Below are positions 24,897 through 38,100 of a stretch of 64,000 nt of DNA, one piece after another; position 1 is the first letter of the stretch, and each line of letters begins with the position of its first letter. Position numbers and translations under genes: made by a program. Origin of the DNA: Synchiropus splendidus (lineage: Eukaryota > Chordata > Actinopteri > Syngnathiformes > Callionymidae); contig NC_071347.1 in the NCBI RefSeq assembly GCF_027744825.2, positions 13,019,501-13,083,500 of the forward strand. The letters are read 5' to 3'. Under the pieces are notes generated by a model, which had not been told where the DNA came from, did not search any database, and worked only from the letters and a program-made list of their open reading frames with translations.

Positions 24897-27455
24897 TATC
24901 TAACTCTTTAGGGCCGTAGTGAACCCATGCAAGATTTGGGAGGAACCCTACAAGCATCAGTCTCAGGTCACATGCTTACTTGACGATTCAGCAGTTCTAA
25001 CCGATGAATGCCAAGATGGGATTTTTTTTTTAACTTTAATGAATTAAATAAAAAAATTGAGGTGAAAAAAAAATGTTTTCATGAAAAATACAGTTGAGCA
25101 GAGAAGCAGTAGTCCAGTCATTGCTGCTTTGTTTTCCCCCAACGGAGTACAAGTGCCACATAATTGTGGTCACAGAGATTAACTGTGAGGTCAATATTAC
25201 CTACACTTGAGCGATGCGGCTGCTGCGAGGAGTCATGCCTGACCACTCCTGGGCGTGCTAGCGCCCATTGTTCCAGGGCAGGTCAGCAAAGCAGGTTTTG
25301 TGGTCTCCCTTTCAAGTCTCTGAGAAACAAAGCTTTTAAAAGCTTCTTTTCCCACTCCAAATATTTGAGAAAAATGATGTGGGCTATCTTCATCTACTCC
25401 GCTGACTGTGAATCATTGCAGTGACCTTTCGAAACATTCCAAATTACAGACGCTAGAAGGAGCCTTTGGGCTATCAGGCGAGACAACGGGCCACTATTTA
25501 CCATCAGTGTTTACCAGTGACAGAAGACTCTGAAGAATCTGACAGGGGAAAAAAAGATGGATTGTGTTGTTACATCTGTGAAAAAAAAGTAAGGGCCCAC
25601 AACAAAAACAAGAAAATATGCAAGCGGCCATTCACTTCTGCTGGTGAAGAATGCAATTGACTGGTCCACTGTGTCTGAGGAATAAATGCTTATTGGTTCT
25701 CTAAATTGTAGATTGAACTATTCCCAGTTGGTTTGGATATGTGGAGGAGGTTCATGCTTGTTGTAATGGAGGCCATTGGAAGGAGGTGAGATCCTTCACA
25801 CTCCTATTGTCACTCTTTAAACAGAAATGTTTGCGTCACTGTGTCACAGTCAGCATAAAACCACGTATCGCTATGCGTTCATTCCCTGTTGCTCCGGAAA
25901 ACTCGCTCCAAATGCAGTCAGCAACAAGGTCCATGGAGAGGTCAAAATTGTCGCCATTTTTTTCTCAATCGTCCATGTTTACTTGCTGTCTGAGACTCAT
26001 GATTCGAGTGACGTGTGGTGAAAAACACACCCCATCCCAGATTAGATTGCACTGCCATTATTGTGACGTCACTGCCCCCTGTGGCCTGCGCCTCAGTAGA
26101 AATGAGGCGGAGAGGCTAACACCAAGGCTCTGCCTTCACAGAAGCGGTACAATGGAAAAGGGCTGTTCATGATCCGTCACTGTGCCCCTGTCTAGAGGCG
26201 CCCTCTTTGCTACCTGTCAACCAACGTAGCTGGGAGCGGGAGTCCGACCCAAACCGCTGCAGCATGCTGGGAATAATGGGTGGAAAATGAGTGTGTCTCA
26301 TTTAAACTGCAGCATATTACGATTTTTTTCACAGGTTCAGAGTGAAAAATAAACACTGGAATGTGTTCTGTCATAATGTTTTTGACCAGAACTGTCATTC
26401 AGTCGGCTGATTAATTTTTTTTTCCTTTGACGTCTACAGAAAAACAAAAGTCGGATTCAACGTCATTCTTTTTATTTGGCCATCAGTGCGACTACACTTT
26501 GGCTGTGCTGACACACAAACACAAACAGAGCGGTGGCTTTTGTCCCATGTTGACAACTGCAGATGGCAGCAGACCACTGTGGCCTTTGGAAAGAAAGAGG
26601 CACGTCTCCAAAAACTCTTTCAGGCTCCACATTAGTGCCATGAATGAACTCAAATGTTTCTTTTAGGAAGAAGAAAAAAATGCCAGTGAATTTTAAAACC
26701 TTTGGTCTGTTTGAGCTGTTAAATTTTAAACTACTACTTGTGTGACCGCTGCTTCTTGTGACTCCCCATGTCTTTGGGAAAATCCCCAGAGGCTGGGCCA
26801 AGAAAGACACAGTCAGCGTGGAAATCCTCTGGCTGCCGAGTCGAAACATCAGCCCTGGAAACCCACCGGCGGTCGGAAATTCACAATTCATAGAAATCCG
26901 AGTCCACTCCCATTTGCTCGAATGTTTTTGTTATGATGAGGATGATTATTGTTGCCCGAGAGTCAAGTCAAATATGTCGCCCTGCAGGTGATAGCAATTA
27001 TGTTATTTGAGCTGCTTGAGGTCATTTCCTGTGTGACATCATGATATCAAAATACTTTGAATAAATATCCCCAGGTATTATTCGGAGGGAAAAGATGACT
27101 GCATGTCTAAATATTGTGAGAATACACACAAATGATTGCAATTTAGGGCTGGGAATTTAAAAAAGACAACAGTTTATACTTGTTCCTGGCGGCATATGTC
27201 TTCAAGATCTGGTGCTAATTACATGAATTTGTTGTGGAGTTATTGGTCTTTTCCTTCGCAGCAGAATTATGGAAGCGTTTTACTTAATGAAAGCCATTTA
27301 GGCAGGAACGGATAATACAATCCTGAATCGGACATTTTTGCTTTTGCGCCTCGCAATGCTCAGATGTTTTCATTTCCTTGATGTTTGTCTGTCTAAAAGG
27401 GGAAGAGCTCCGAATACCGGAGAGCTAGAAACGCTCTTGAAAAGTAAAGTGCTGT
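24897..27455. other. Non-coding, nothing recognised except the listed motif
   Basis: Includes the CRE/CTCF-like pair at 26064. The frames at 25741-26172 and 26472-26891 are unrecognised and overlap others on the opposite strand. Confidence 0.55.
26064..26084 (-). promoter_or_regulatory. CRE abutting a CTCF-like motif
   Basis: The palindrome TGACGTCA (26064-26071) overlaps by one flank the sequence CTGCCCCCTGTGG (26072-26084), which on the minus strand is CCACAGGGGGCAG, close to the CTCF core. The two motifs are directly adjacent. Confidence 0.35.
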
Positions 27456-27923
27456 GCACCACTGAGACCCATTCGTGCTCAAGTTACCGTCACTGATCAC
27501 ATGCTTTCATGCTTTTTTCTGCCGATATTTCTGTTCACCAATATATCCACCAGGGGGAGCAGCCCAGACTCAAAAGTTTATGACACACTCCTGAACAAAC
27601 ATGGCGACTGTGAAAGAAATATTAGCAACATACCTCTTGCACTTCAGACGAAACAGAGGCAGCGTTGCAGGAGGCGGTGGTTGGCGAGGCTGTTATTATA
27701 TTGTGACTGGAGGATGGAGAGTTTCGGCCATTGTTGTGTCTTCTTTGTGTCTCAGCAACACTGACCCCCACGGTTTCTGGTGGTACTGCTCCGTTTCATT
27801 TGTATCTGTAAGCTTTGTGGAAATGTGCCGAACATGGGTGAAATGAATGCAGGGCAGAAGGCTGCGTCCAGATCTAGATCCGTATGGAACGTGGAGCAGA
27901 TCTGGGCCCTTAGAGGGGAGAAA
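27456..27923 (-). mobile_element. Harbinger-like MITE, copy 2 (family A)
   Basis: Reverse-oriented copy of the element at 727-1141. Shared words read on the minus strand include CCACCAGAAACCGTGGG, CAGTGTTGCTGAGACAC, GGCTGCTCCCCCTGGTGG and ATATTGGTGAAC. Its ends are more decayed (CTCTAAGGGCCCAGATCTGC and GAGCACGAATGGGTCTCA). It carries CCACCAGGGGGAGCAGC at 27547-27563, close to the CTCF consensus. Copy 1 has a weaker version of this motif. Confidence 0.6.
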
Positions 27924-28049
27924 GACTGCATGGGAAAACGTTTTAGCAAAAAACGCGATCTTAGTTGCTGGATGTGATGTCATCATCCCGCGACAGGAAG
28001 GACACACAGGTCCCGAGTGAGGGGCAGAGAGGACGCCACGGGCACATTG

Positions 28050-28185
28050 CCGAATCCAAGTTGAGACCAGAGCTCATAGAGAACAAGTCCTTTTGGGGCT
28101 AGAAACTGAGTAAAGACCATTTCATTTTGGTCTCTGTCTTGGTCTCGCTCCCCTCTTTGGTCTCAGCTTAGTCTCGGGTTGAAAT
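28050..28185 (+). mobile_element. MITE family E, copy 2 (partial)
   Basis: ATCCAAGTTGAGACCAGAGC on the left and the GGTCTCTGTCTTGGTCTCGC tract ending AGTCTCGGGTTG on the right. It is shorter than the other two copies, with an internal deletion, and is recognised by the same inverted GAGACC/GGTCTC ends. Confidence 0.5.
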
Positions 28186-28884
28186 AGACAGTCATTCAAA
28201 TGCACCTGCAGACAATTAAGAATCAGACCTCGCTGTGTTTCGTGAACTCTTGTCCTTCTTTGCATGGATGCCTGTCCAAAGAAGTTCTGTTGATCCACGT
28301 GATCGTCCGAACGTTTCTTTCCCAGGCCAGTGCTGCAGCGAAAGTCCAAAATCTAGCAAACCAAACAGAGTTATCTGTTCAAGGGCACTCTATGCTAAGC
28401 AAAGTTTTTTGCTCTCTCCACGAAGTGGGATTCACCTGAAGCCCACATGAATGTGACTGTTTGCAGAGGAATCGTGTCTCCATGAGCTGCTTTTGCACCA
28501 ATTCGTTTGAGTCATGTGCCGGTACTTTTCTACATACTGTATTGGGAAAACTCAACCAGAACAATGCACAAGCAAAAGGAGTGTGAGAAGAGTGTGCAGC
28601 ACTTTTTATTCTGACAGGCAAAACCATTATAGGAAGCCTTTCTCCCTTTGGGTGAACTGCCTTCCTCAGCTTCAGCCTCCAGACTGCAAATCCCACAAGT
28701 CACATCTATCCTCTTGAGTCAAGCCTATCCACTAACCTCATTGGTTGCCTCGCTCGCCTCTCTTTTTACACAACATACCCAACATTTTGAGTCACTCTCT
28801 GGCCTCCCTGACTTTGTCTCCAAACCTCTCCTCATGAGCTGTCTGAGTAGCATTGTAGTTTCTAACTCCTGTGAGTCTTTGAAC

Positions 28885-29100
28885 CAGAGGTGGGCAAAGC
28901 GCAGCCTGGGGGCCACATCTGGTTTACTAATGTGGTCCTCGCAAGGTCAGGTCAAAAGTACAATTACAATTTCAATTTTAAATCAAAGTATTGTTTTGAC
29001 CCTCAAAATGAATACAGAAAATATACTTCAGAAAATAATAAATTGCTCTTCGAAATAAATCCCAGATATTCCATTGTGTATTATACTGTATATATTGACA
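28885..29100 (+). mobile_element. hAT-like element, 5' part
   Basis: Opens CAGAGGTGGGCAAAGCGCAG followed by CCTGGGGGCCACATCTGG, the same opening as the complete hAT-like element at 52572. Beyond this it runs into AT-rich DNA. No matching right terminus or target duplication is evident, so the right boundary is approximate. Confidence 0.6.
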
Positions 29101-32100
29101 AGATGTAAATTAAATAAAATTATATATGATCAAATAACTTTTAAGCTTATAATGTCATGCCATAATGAAACTTTTCCAACATTACAATATTTAAGTCACA
29201 GAATTCAAGTAGCATTTAAAACTGGGGAGCATATTAACTATTAATGAACAAATGACTTGCTTATTAATAGTTTCATGGTGTGGATGAGAATGAATTTTCT
29301 GTGACTATTCAAGCGATTTAAAAATATCAATACTTTAGAGTGTCTCATTACTGTCTGATATGCTGCGAATACACATGAATACATCGTGTATTTAGAGTAA
29401 TAAATGTTCCCTGATCTCAAGTGTGACCAAATATTGAGTTTCATTTAAAATTCTACTTCTTCTGTCCTTCTGTCTTTTGGTTTTGGCGACCCCTCACATA
29501 AAGAATGTACTGTAGCTCCTTGGGAAATGTCTTTGCCCGCTCCTACTTTAAACCACGCATCATGCCTGGTCTCCCATAAACCTTCACTTTCACTGCTTCA
29601 ACTACATTAAAGAATGGTAAAACAAAAAAAAAGGGTTTTGTTATCACACTGTGAATTTATGAATGAAGGAATTTCAAATCCCGGTCAAAGAGCAACAGTC
29701 CCACATAGGGCTGGAATGGTGGGCGTGAGATATTTGAGACATTTCGCAGTGGGCATATTGGATGCTGCCCAGATGGGTTCATTGAGTCTATGGCATTGCA
29801 GTCACCAGTGGGTGGAGTCTAGCATTCGGTGTTCTTTGGATGGTTCAGTTAATAATTAGAAGACACGCTCGAAAATGTCTGCCCCCCTCCATTCCTGGAT
29901 GAGCCTACACATTCTGTCTCTGATAAGCACCCAGGTATGTCGATATTAAAAAAAAAAACGAAACTTCATTGTCGATTTGATGTGACTGAAGAATCCAGAA
30001 TGCCTTTTCATCCCCTCGGCTTTTGTACAGGGAACATGGCTGTTCTTCTTCTAGCAGAATAGCCAGGTGTATTGTGAGATTCTTGAATGTAGCCATTAGC
30101 ACTTTGATGCTTTCTTGGCAAAATTAGTGTTTGCTTTTGCTACTTGTTTTATTTCCTTCTTCTGGCAGTTTTTGTGTTGAAATTCTGCTATATTTGAAAG
30201 GGTTTGTGATTAAATTTTCTCATGACACCTGCATAAATGCTTTATTTCTTTTTACATGATTTCTGATGGATGAAAATGGTGTGCAGTGTCAAATGAGAAC
30301 ATGTTCTGTTTCAAGGTCCCACTGTATCAGGTTAGAAGGTCCAATCATCTGATACTCCAGAAATATGTCTTGAAGAACTTCAGTCATGGCGCTGTGGTCA
30401 TGCTCACCTTATTGTTTGCCACCTCCTCTATAATATTCATGATAAAGATGTGGTTCAAAACTTACCTGACCGGCACTGAATATATTTGACCGTGGTCACC
30501 ATCTTTCACTGCTCCTTGTGAAAGAGGAATGAATGAAGCTCCTCTCAGAAGCTGTTGTGGATGGCTGGGTTGCATATCACCTGGTCTCCATGTTTGTTTT
30601 CCTCTGGAACAGTATTTCCTTCAACTATTTCCTACACCATAAATTGAACATGGTCGCTGAGGATTATCGTTTTTTTAATAGAGAAAGTGTTACTCTAGCC
30701 CTAACTCTAACCCTCATTTCAAACGTTTAAGGTCCAGAAAGGCTCCTGGTGGCAACACCCCACAGGACTCAAGTCATTAACCCACATCATATCCGGGTTA
30801 TTGTAGCATAAAATGTGCTTTATCATTTCAGCGGTTTTGGCACTAGTACTATATAAACAAATGGTTTTATGTGCTGTCAGACTTTTCAGTAAATAATTCC
30901 AAACATGGCGATTTGGTCAGCACTCTCTCCCTCCTCTTCTTTTCCTCAATGCAGCTGAGCACATTCAAGGGATTGGTCGATCTGCCACATAACACGATGT
31001 ACCAGACTCAGCGCAGGATTGAGGCTTCCACATCTGACACGCAGAGTTAGGAATAAATAATTAAATCCCTTCCTTTCTGCGAAAAGACAAGTTGCTGAAA
31101 TTTGGTGTTTCATAATTTCTTGTCAGTGTCAATGATCTCCGCTTATGTTTGACACAGGAAGCCTTATCAGCTCAGCCACCAGAGCTTATCTGCCTCTGGT
31201 TAATGACTGATCAGATGGCGCTAGCTGGGGCGAGCGATATTAGGCGGGTCAATGGTGAGCAGGTTTTTATCACCCACTTAATGCCTCATGGGCTTGATGT
31301 AACTTGCGCCGGCACTTTCTCCTGCTTTTCTGGAAGAGTCCAACCAGACCGGTCTGTCAGTGACACAGTGAACCGTGGAGCGTTTCATCTTTGCTCAGAC
31401 TGGATGCTGATGTAAGGGAGCGCTTGCTTCTAAAAATATCCCCAACCAGGATGTTCAGATGTGAAACGCTTCCCACTTGTCAAACAGTTCAATCGCACAG
31501 TTACAAAACCAGAGGAAATGAAACAGCAGCATTCTTTGATCCAGATGTAAATCCTCGAAAACTGTGTAGTTTTTTTGTTTGTTTGTCCTTCAGTCCGCAG
31601 ATATCAGTGACCCTTGCTATGCTCTGCTACAGGGAGTGGACGTCAGAAACTGTTGCCAACATTACGGCTGAAGTTGTGAGACATAAATCGACCAATTCAG
31701 TGACACAGTACTTTATCAGACATCATGAAAACTTCTTATCTGGGCTATTTATTTTTATATCTGCTACAAAACTGAACATTCAATTTCAATTACAACAGTT
31801 TTTTTTTTTATTTATTTCAATATTATATATTGGTTGAGTCATGAAATGAAGGCTTAAAACCAGGCTTGACCACATTCAATGTGGTTCGCCAAACTTTCAT
31901 CACTAATCTGCAAAGGTTTGCAACAGCTACTCACACTACATTTCCCAGAGAAGGGGTACAGAATTCCTCGTGTCTCTGATAACTTTGGGTCTATTTGGGT
32001 CAATTTTGGGTTGCAAACAGGCTGGAGCTTCCAAATTTCCAAAACATCTCCAACACTCGATATGCAGGAAACAAAACACAGCACGGCAGCCAATGACACG

Positions 32101-32599
32101 AGGTGTCAATCACTTCACTTGGTCGTCGGAGGGCACGTAGAGGAGGGCGCTCAAAACCAAGTGCTAGTGTTAGGGTGAGAAATGGGACACAGCGTAAACC
32201 AGCGGAATGACTTGGCAGGGCAGACTATGGCAGTTGGTAATGGATCTAAAAGACATGTTCAGTGACAAAAGAATAGGACCGAGGAGGCATCCTTGAGGTA
32301 CCCCAGTCTGAAATGTCTCCAAGACAGATCCTATACACATGACTCTATTTTGAGTTAGGGACTCTCAGATATGGCCGGTGGAAACCAGGAACTTCACTGT
32401 GGTTCACTGTGTTGGGAATCCAAAACAAAGTCCAGGTCACAGGCCAAACACAGGTTTAGATTTTAGTCACCCCTTCAATGGGAAATAAAGGTGTAAAAAC
32501 ACTGCCATACCAGTCACTTGGAGGCTAACTCTACTGTGTCTTACGTCAAATTATATTCATCATCTTCATTCACTTTCTATCTACATACTTTTTTCCCTG
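29101..32599. other. Non-coding, nothing recognised
   Basis: AT-rich intergenic DNA. The 148-codon frame at 31391-31837 has no recognisable similarity. Confidence 0.55.
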
Positions 32600-32815
32600 T
32601 TTTCGTAGTTTTTTAAATCAATTCGGCGAATGGCAAAGCTTTAACTCTGTAATCTTCGAAGGAAATCGACCTGCAATGGTGGTGATGCAGATTTTGAGGT
32701 GCTTTAAGTTTGGATTGAATTTAACTTTGAGCCAACATAAGTGTTTAAAGATCTGGGAGGCCACATAAAATGACTTGCCGGGCGGGTCAGACGTGGCCCC
32801 GGGGGTGTGAGTTAC
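32600..32815 (-). mobile_element. hAT-like element fragment, reverse orientation
   Basis: Read on the minus strand: CCGGGGCCACGTCTGACCCG, then CATTTTATGTGGCCTCCCAG. This is the hAT-type opening block, here without the terminal CAG. The left boundary is uncertain. Confidence 0.5.
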
Positions 32816-35011
32816 ACACATGTGCTCAAGCTTCTGGCGTGTTCTAAAAAGGAGCTATGTACCACAGAGGAACAAGAATATTTTTGGGTTTTTTTTTTAC
32901 TGTTAGTTGTCCTTCCTGACTACAATAAAATATTCATGTTGATGGTGATCAGCATGTGTCGATGAGTGTGTGTGTTCGAGTGAGTCTGAATGAGGTGATC
33001 ATTACGAGGGGTGAAGGTCAGAAGCCACCGGCGAGTTCTCTCAGGTTTTATGGTCTGCGGCTGGAGCTGAGTAAGACGCACATCCGCAGCGAGTCAGACT
33101 CGCCACGCCCACTTTTCACACTGTAAAACTGAGAGTTTTGAGTCATTAACCAATCCGTTCATTTATGTATTTTTTTATGGTAGCAACATTGAGCTCAAAC
33201 TCGACATTTTTAGACGTAATCTGTAGTGGCAAGTTGCTGTTTCACTTCCTGTTGTGGAGTTTAGCCAAGACATTCCCTCATGGAATCTGCGAGCGGATGC
33301 CATTTGAGGTGAGTGCTCTGTTCTTCCTGGCGCACTTACTGGATTAACATCTCAGGAGAGCTGCTGGAAACAAGGCTTGCACAGGAAGTCGTGTAGTGGA
33401 TTTGTTGTCATGCTTCACCTGGAGGGTTTGAACTTCAAACGTCTTACAAGTTTTATGGGATCGGAATTTGCTCTTCTCTTCGCGACATGTTCCGCACAAA
33501 CTGTTTATTTAATATTTTAGTGTGTCACGCTAAATTTGGTTGCGCAAAATTATGAATAATCCAGGAGCGCCTCATCGATAGAGGGCGCAGGGGCACCGTC
33601 GCCACGACAGAAAAAGGAGGAATATATCGACATCCTAAAAAATATTTCTACTCCAAAAGGTTCCAAAAGGTGCATCATTGAAAAGACCAACCATACATTG
33701 TGAAGCCTTTGAGCTTCACAGCTTTACATCAGAGCCAGATATATTCTGGATATTTTAGGCGGTGGATTTCATCTACATGTTGCTTTATGATTTTTTTCTC
33801 CCTGCACCAACTTATTTTCTAATCCTTTATTTCTTAATCCTTTTCTCAGCCCTCCTCCCCTCCCCCACCGGTTCCCTCACCGTCCCAACTGGGACGTCCA
33901 CAAAGTTGCTTCTCATTTTTGAGCCTCAATTAAATGTTGAGGATAAAACTTTGACCACACTTGACCTGACCAGAGACGTCAATTCTGATATCCTTATGCT
34001 GCATTTTTCCTTACCAGTTCATCTCCTGACCAGTTCTCCTCCGTTGCGTGGGTGTAGATGAGTGGTTCAGCACCACGGACAGAGACCCAGATAAGTGCAC
34101 AGTCTGTTATGGATGTTCTTCTCCCTAAACCTCGACTTGATCCAAAGAGTTTGCATCAGTGTTTCTCCTCAAGTGTCGCACATGTCGACATGTTGTTCTG
34201 TGAGTGTTAATGTTTGCTCATCTGTCTATCAAACCCACTAGTCGGGCTTGTTGAGTCATGTCATGGCAGCATATTTTTCAGATGATTTTTGAGGATATTC
34301 AGATTGAACATTGCCCTGTTACAACTGTGACAAGGTTTATCCTCCTAAATCGAATGAACTTTCCTCCAGAAGTTACCGGAACGTTACGAACGTTTATTTC
34401 ACAGAAGAAAACACTCGTGGTTCCACGTGTGACGAATGGCTCCATCGCTATCTTTAGCTTCATTACAAAGCCGGTTTAAGGAAGTGAAAACATTCAAATT
34501 AGCAACACGGAGAAGTGCGCCGGAAATGTTGCCGCTGCTCACTTCTGCTGAGTCCAGCGTTTCAAAAGTGAAGGCTAAGGAACATTTGTTTTCAGGAAAC
34601 AAGGATGTGTGTTCAATTCCTCTTCTCAGACCTGGAGGTGTCTCAGTGGCTGATGAGATGTTTTTCAAAACACTGATGGAAAATTAAAATTCAAATTAAA
34701 TCAATTATCTCTAAACAATAATTCAAATAAATAAATGTAATTGATCCAAAAGGTTCATGAACCATCTCAACAGTAGCGTTGCCTGTCGAGACACTGCATG
34801 TGTTTCTTTAGAAGTGAAGACTAACTGACTGACTGACTGATGTTACAACATATAGCGACCAACGCAGCGCAGCAGGCTCATGACACACTCCTCCTACAGT
34901 ACTCATCTTCCATTTGTTTACTGTGCTGAATATTCTAGTAAATTGTATTGTACTAAATAAAAATAAAAAATAAAAACGAGAGAAAGAAATATTAACTGTA
35001 AATTTGGAAAC
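32816..35011. other. Non-coding, nothing recognised
   Basis: Includes TAGAGGGCGCAG at 33579-33590, a partial CTCF-like core, and a short CTGA repeat near 34824. No exons. Confidence 0.55.
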
Positions 35012-35049
35012 ACACAAAACAGATTTTTAAAAAGTAATCTGTTTTGTGT
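35012..35049. repeat. Perfect 14-bp inverted repeat
   Basis: ACACAAAACAGATT (35012-35025) and AATCTGTTTTGTGT (35036-35049) are exact reverse complements separated by 10 bp. It abuts the TA microsatellite. It could form a stem-loop or be the fused ends of a lost element. Confidence 0.85.
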
Positions 35050-35056
35050 CAAAAAA

Positions 35057-35057
35057 A

Positions 35058-35116
<59 letters not shown>

Positions 35117-35117
35117 G
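35057..35117. repeat. TA dinucleotide microsatellite
   Basis: Almost uninterrupted TA repeats of about 60 bp immediately after the inverted repeat at 35012-35049. Able to extrude as a cruciform; likely length-variable. Confidence 0.95.
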
Positions 35118-38100
35118 GTGGTACAGCACATTTTTATAATATGCGACAAGTCAGTGATGACTCACCAGATATACAGGTCACCTGTAATATCCAAAGAGTA
35201 AGACTTGATCAGATCACTATAAAAACAAGAACAGAATTTTAAAAAGTAATATCAAATGGTTCATTGGGATTCATATGTATTTTTCTATGGTTTCTGTGAT
35301 CCAGTGAGACAAGGCAGCTGGGCAGAGCGTCACAGTGTGGGTCGCCTCTCAAATGAAACCTCAGTTAAATGACATCTAATTTCTTAATAAGATGTTTCAG
35401 ATGTTGAGCATCAAGCTTGGGGTGCATTATTATGATACAAATATTCAGTTCTTGAGGACTTTAATACTGGACAATATGATGCATTAAAATATCGAGGGCC
35501 ATTTTGAACCTTCGAGCAAACCTAGTCCATCAAATACCATTTTTTTCTGGAACTTTCCTGGCGCAGGAAGGTATGCAGAAAGCCATACTCACCTGTGAAT
35601 TTTGAATAAATGTGCTGCTGCATGTCCTCCATGACACTTCTGGATTACTTAAAATCAGGATGAAATTATTAACGCCACGTGCTCTGTTTTGATCAGTGAA
35701 AAAGGTCATTGTTTTTGGACATGCAGCAGGTGTGTCCAGGTATGGATGTACAGTGTATCATTGTGAAGGTATTAAAGGTAATGCCTCACTGTCCGCGTGC
35801 AGCTTACAGGTGACTGGATGACTCGTGAGCACCTGTGAATCCCCAGTGACAGACTCGTCTCATCGACTTGAAGGAGTCCATCCCTCTGTCTGCTGGCTGT
35901 GAGTCGAGGCACAGTGCGTCTCTGTGTTGTTCCGTGGGCAGCGAGAGCCTCATTACGGCTCCACATCTGCACTCAATAACACGCTCGGCATGAATAACAG
36001 CAGTGTTGCAGACATGAGCGAAATGTCAGTGGAAGGCTTCATTATTGGTGGGCAGAGGAGTGTGGGTCGCCGGGAGTGTGTGTTTTCGGGTCCTCTGCGC
36101 TCCAGTGTTGAAGCTGAGGGTAACCCGGCTTAACCCCTGACCCCACTCTTCCCCCTGGCTGACCCTGCCCCTTGCCCCTGTCTGAACCCCCTTTCACTCC
36201 CTTTGCCCCTTCAGCTTTTGGAAAAGATGGATGAGAAGGAGGCTGACAAGAGATCACACGCATTCTGCACCCCTCCTCAATGAAAACAAAGCGTGTGGCA
36301 TTTAAGGAAGAGCGGGGCTTTAATGTGGCCGACTGACAGCAGCCTCCAGCAGACCTGTGCCACACACAGAGAGAGGAAAGAGGGCTTGCTAACCTCTGAT
36401 GGAGACGTTCCCCTGCATTCCTCTTCTTGTCCAAGTGAGTCTTCAGTATTTGTCAACGACCCACAAGATGCCTTTACCTTTCCCTACTGTTCCTGCCGAG
36501 TGAGGCGCATATCACAGATGCCTGTCTGAGCGGCGTGACCCTCTGTGTCTCAGGTGGCAGCCGGGGTCTCTTTATTGCAGTGTTTGGTTTCCTCAAAAGC
36601 ACCTCGAGCTGCTTGTTTGCCCACTGGTACAGAAGTAAAACATGGCCTTTCACTTTTACAACATGATATTGTGGGAATAAGGGCCAGCAGGCGGAGTAGG
36701 ATGTGGAAGGGTGAGCCGCCTGTCAGGACGTCTAAACAAAGAGGGAGCGGAGGGTCAATCTGACAGACGAGACCTGATAAGCTGCGGTCCAGCCGGCAGT
36801 TATTGCCACTGTTTACCCCTACGGACATTCCAGTCAGCCACTCGCCTTCTGACTCAATGAGCTCGGACACTCTATCTCTGAAGTACAAAACTCAAACACA
36901 TGTAAAACATAGGGGTGAATGGCATCTTTGATTCATACTAAAGCATTTATTTCCCATCTGAAGTTCCTTCACGTGAAAATCTTTATTTTGGTCATGAATT
37001 ATCTTTTGGTAAACATTGCATTTTTTTCAACAGATGCTAGAATATCTGTGCCCAATTCGTTTGTCATTGTGACAGTTCCTTATTTTTAAAATCGATTTTT
37101 ACTTTCATTACTTTTTTTATTTGAGCTCTGTATTAATACCCTTTTTACTTTATGGTTCGTGCTTGGTCTCGCTCTATTTTGCCTTTTTGTTATGACTAAT
37201 AACTAAAATTGTTTATGAAATACAATTTTTAAATAAATTTCTTTTAATTAAAAATGACTTATTTTACTTATTATTATATGTTATTAGATATCATTTAATA
37301 TTTATTTTTAATTATTTTATCATTATTAAAGTTATTAATATTGAATTTAAAAAACTTTCTAAGATTAGGTAAACGTTCACTGAAAGCCAGTTTTGATACA
37401 TGCACAAGCAATTGCAATACTTTTTGTTTGATGTCGACCCATTTTTTGCATAAAACACTGGCAAAAACAAAATCTAAAGTTGCCTTGTTGTGACAAGAAA
37501 TTGCAAAAAAAAAATCTCTTCCTATTGATTCACTAATAAAAATATTTTAAAAAGTGATAGAAAGGTTTTTAATGCCCATTTAAAGTAAGATACTATAGTG
37601 ACAAGACGTGAGTATATGACACATTACAGGAGAGTAATAGAATCTCTAGCAATACAAGATGAAAAGCTCCACTGCCTCTTGGAATTTGTAATAAAGACAG
37701 AGCGCGATTCGACTTTAAAATATATTATCCGAAGGAAAAACAGATGAAACACCCGCATGGCCACTCCACACACACACACACACACACATCATTTTTCCTT
37801 CAGAACTTATGGGGTGCCGAGCGGCTCCATGTCAGTAGCAGAGGAGAAAGTGAGGAGTTTTGGTTTCAGCCTGAGTGAAGGGTGTTACAGTAGTCAAGTG
37901 TAATTGAGCATTAAAATTTCCTTGAAATTACTATGACCTACATAAAGTCTAAACTGTCAATGCCGTCAGCGTCTGACTCAGTGTGGGCACAGGCCTGCCA
38001 CTGACCGCATATTTCAGCTGGCATTCTCTTCTTCCATGATGCTTTTTTTTTCTCTCTCTCTCCAACCAGAGGCGACCTCACCCTAACCCCATAAAAAGTC

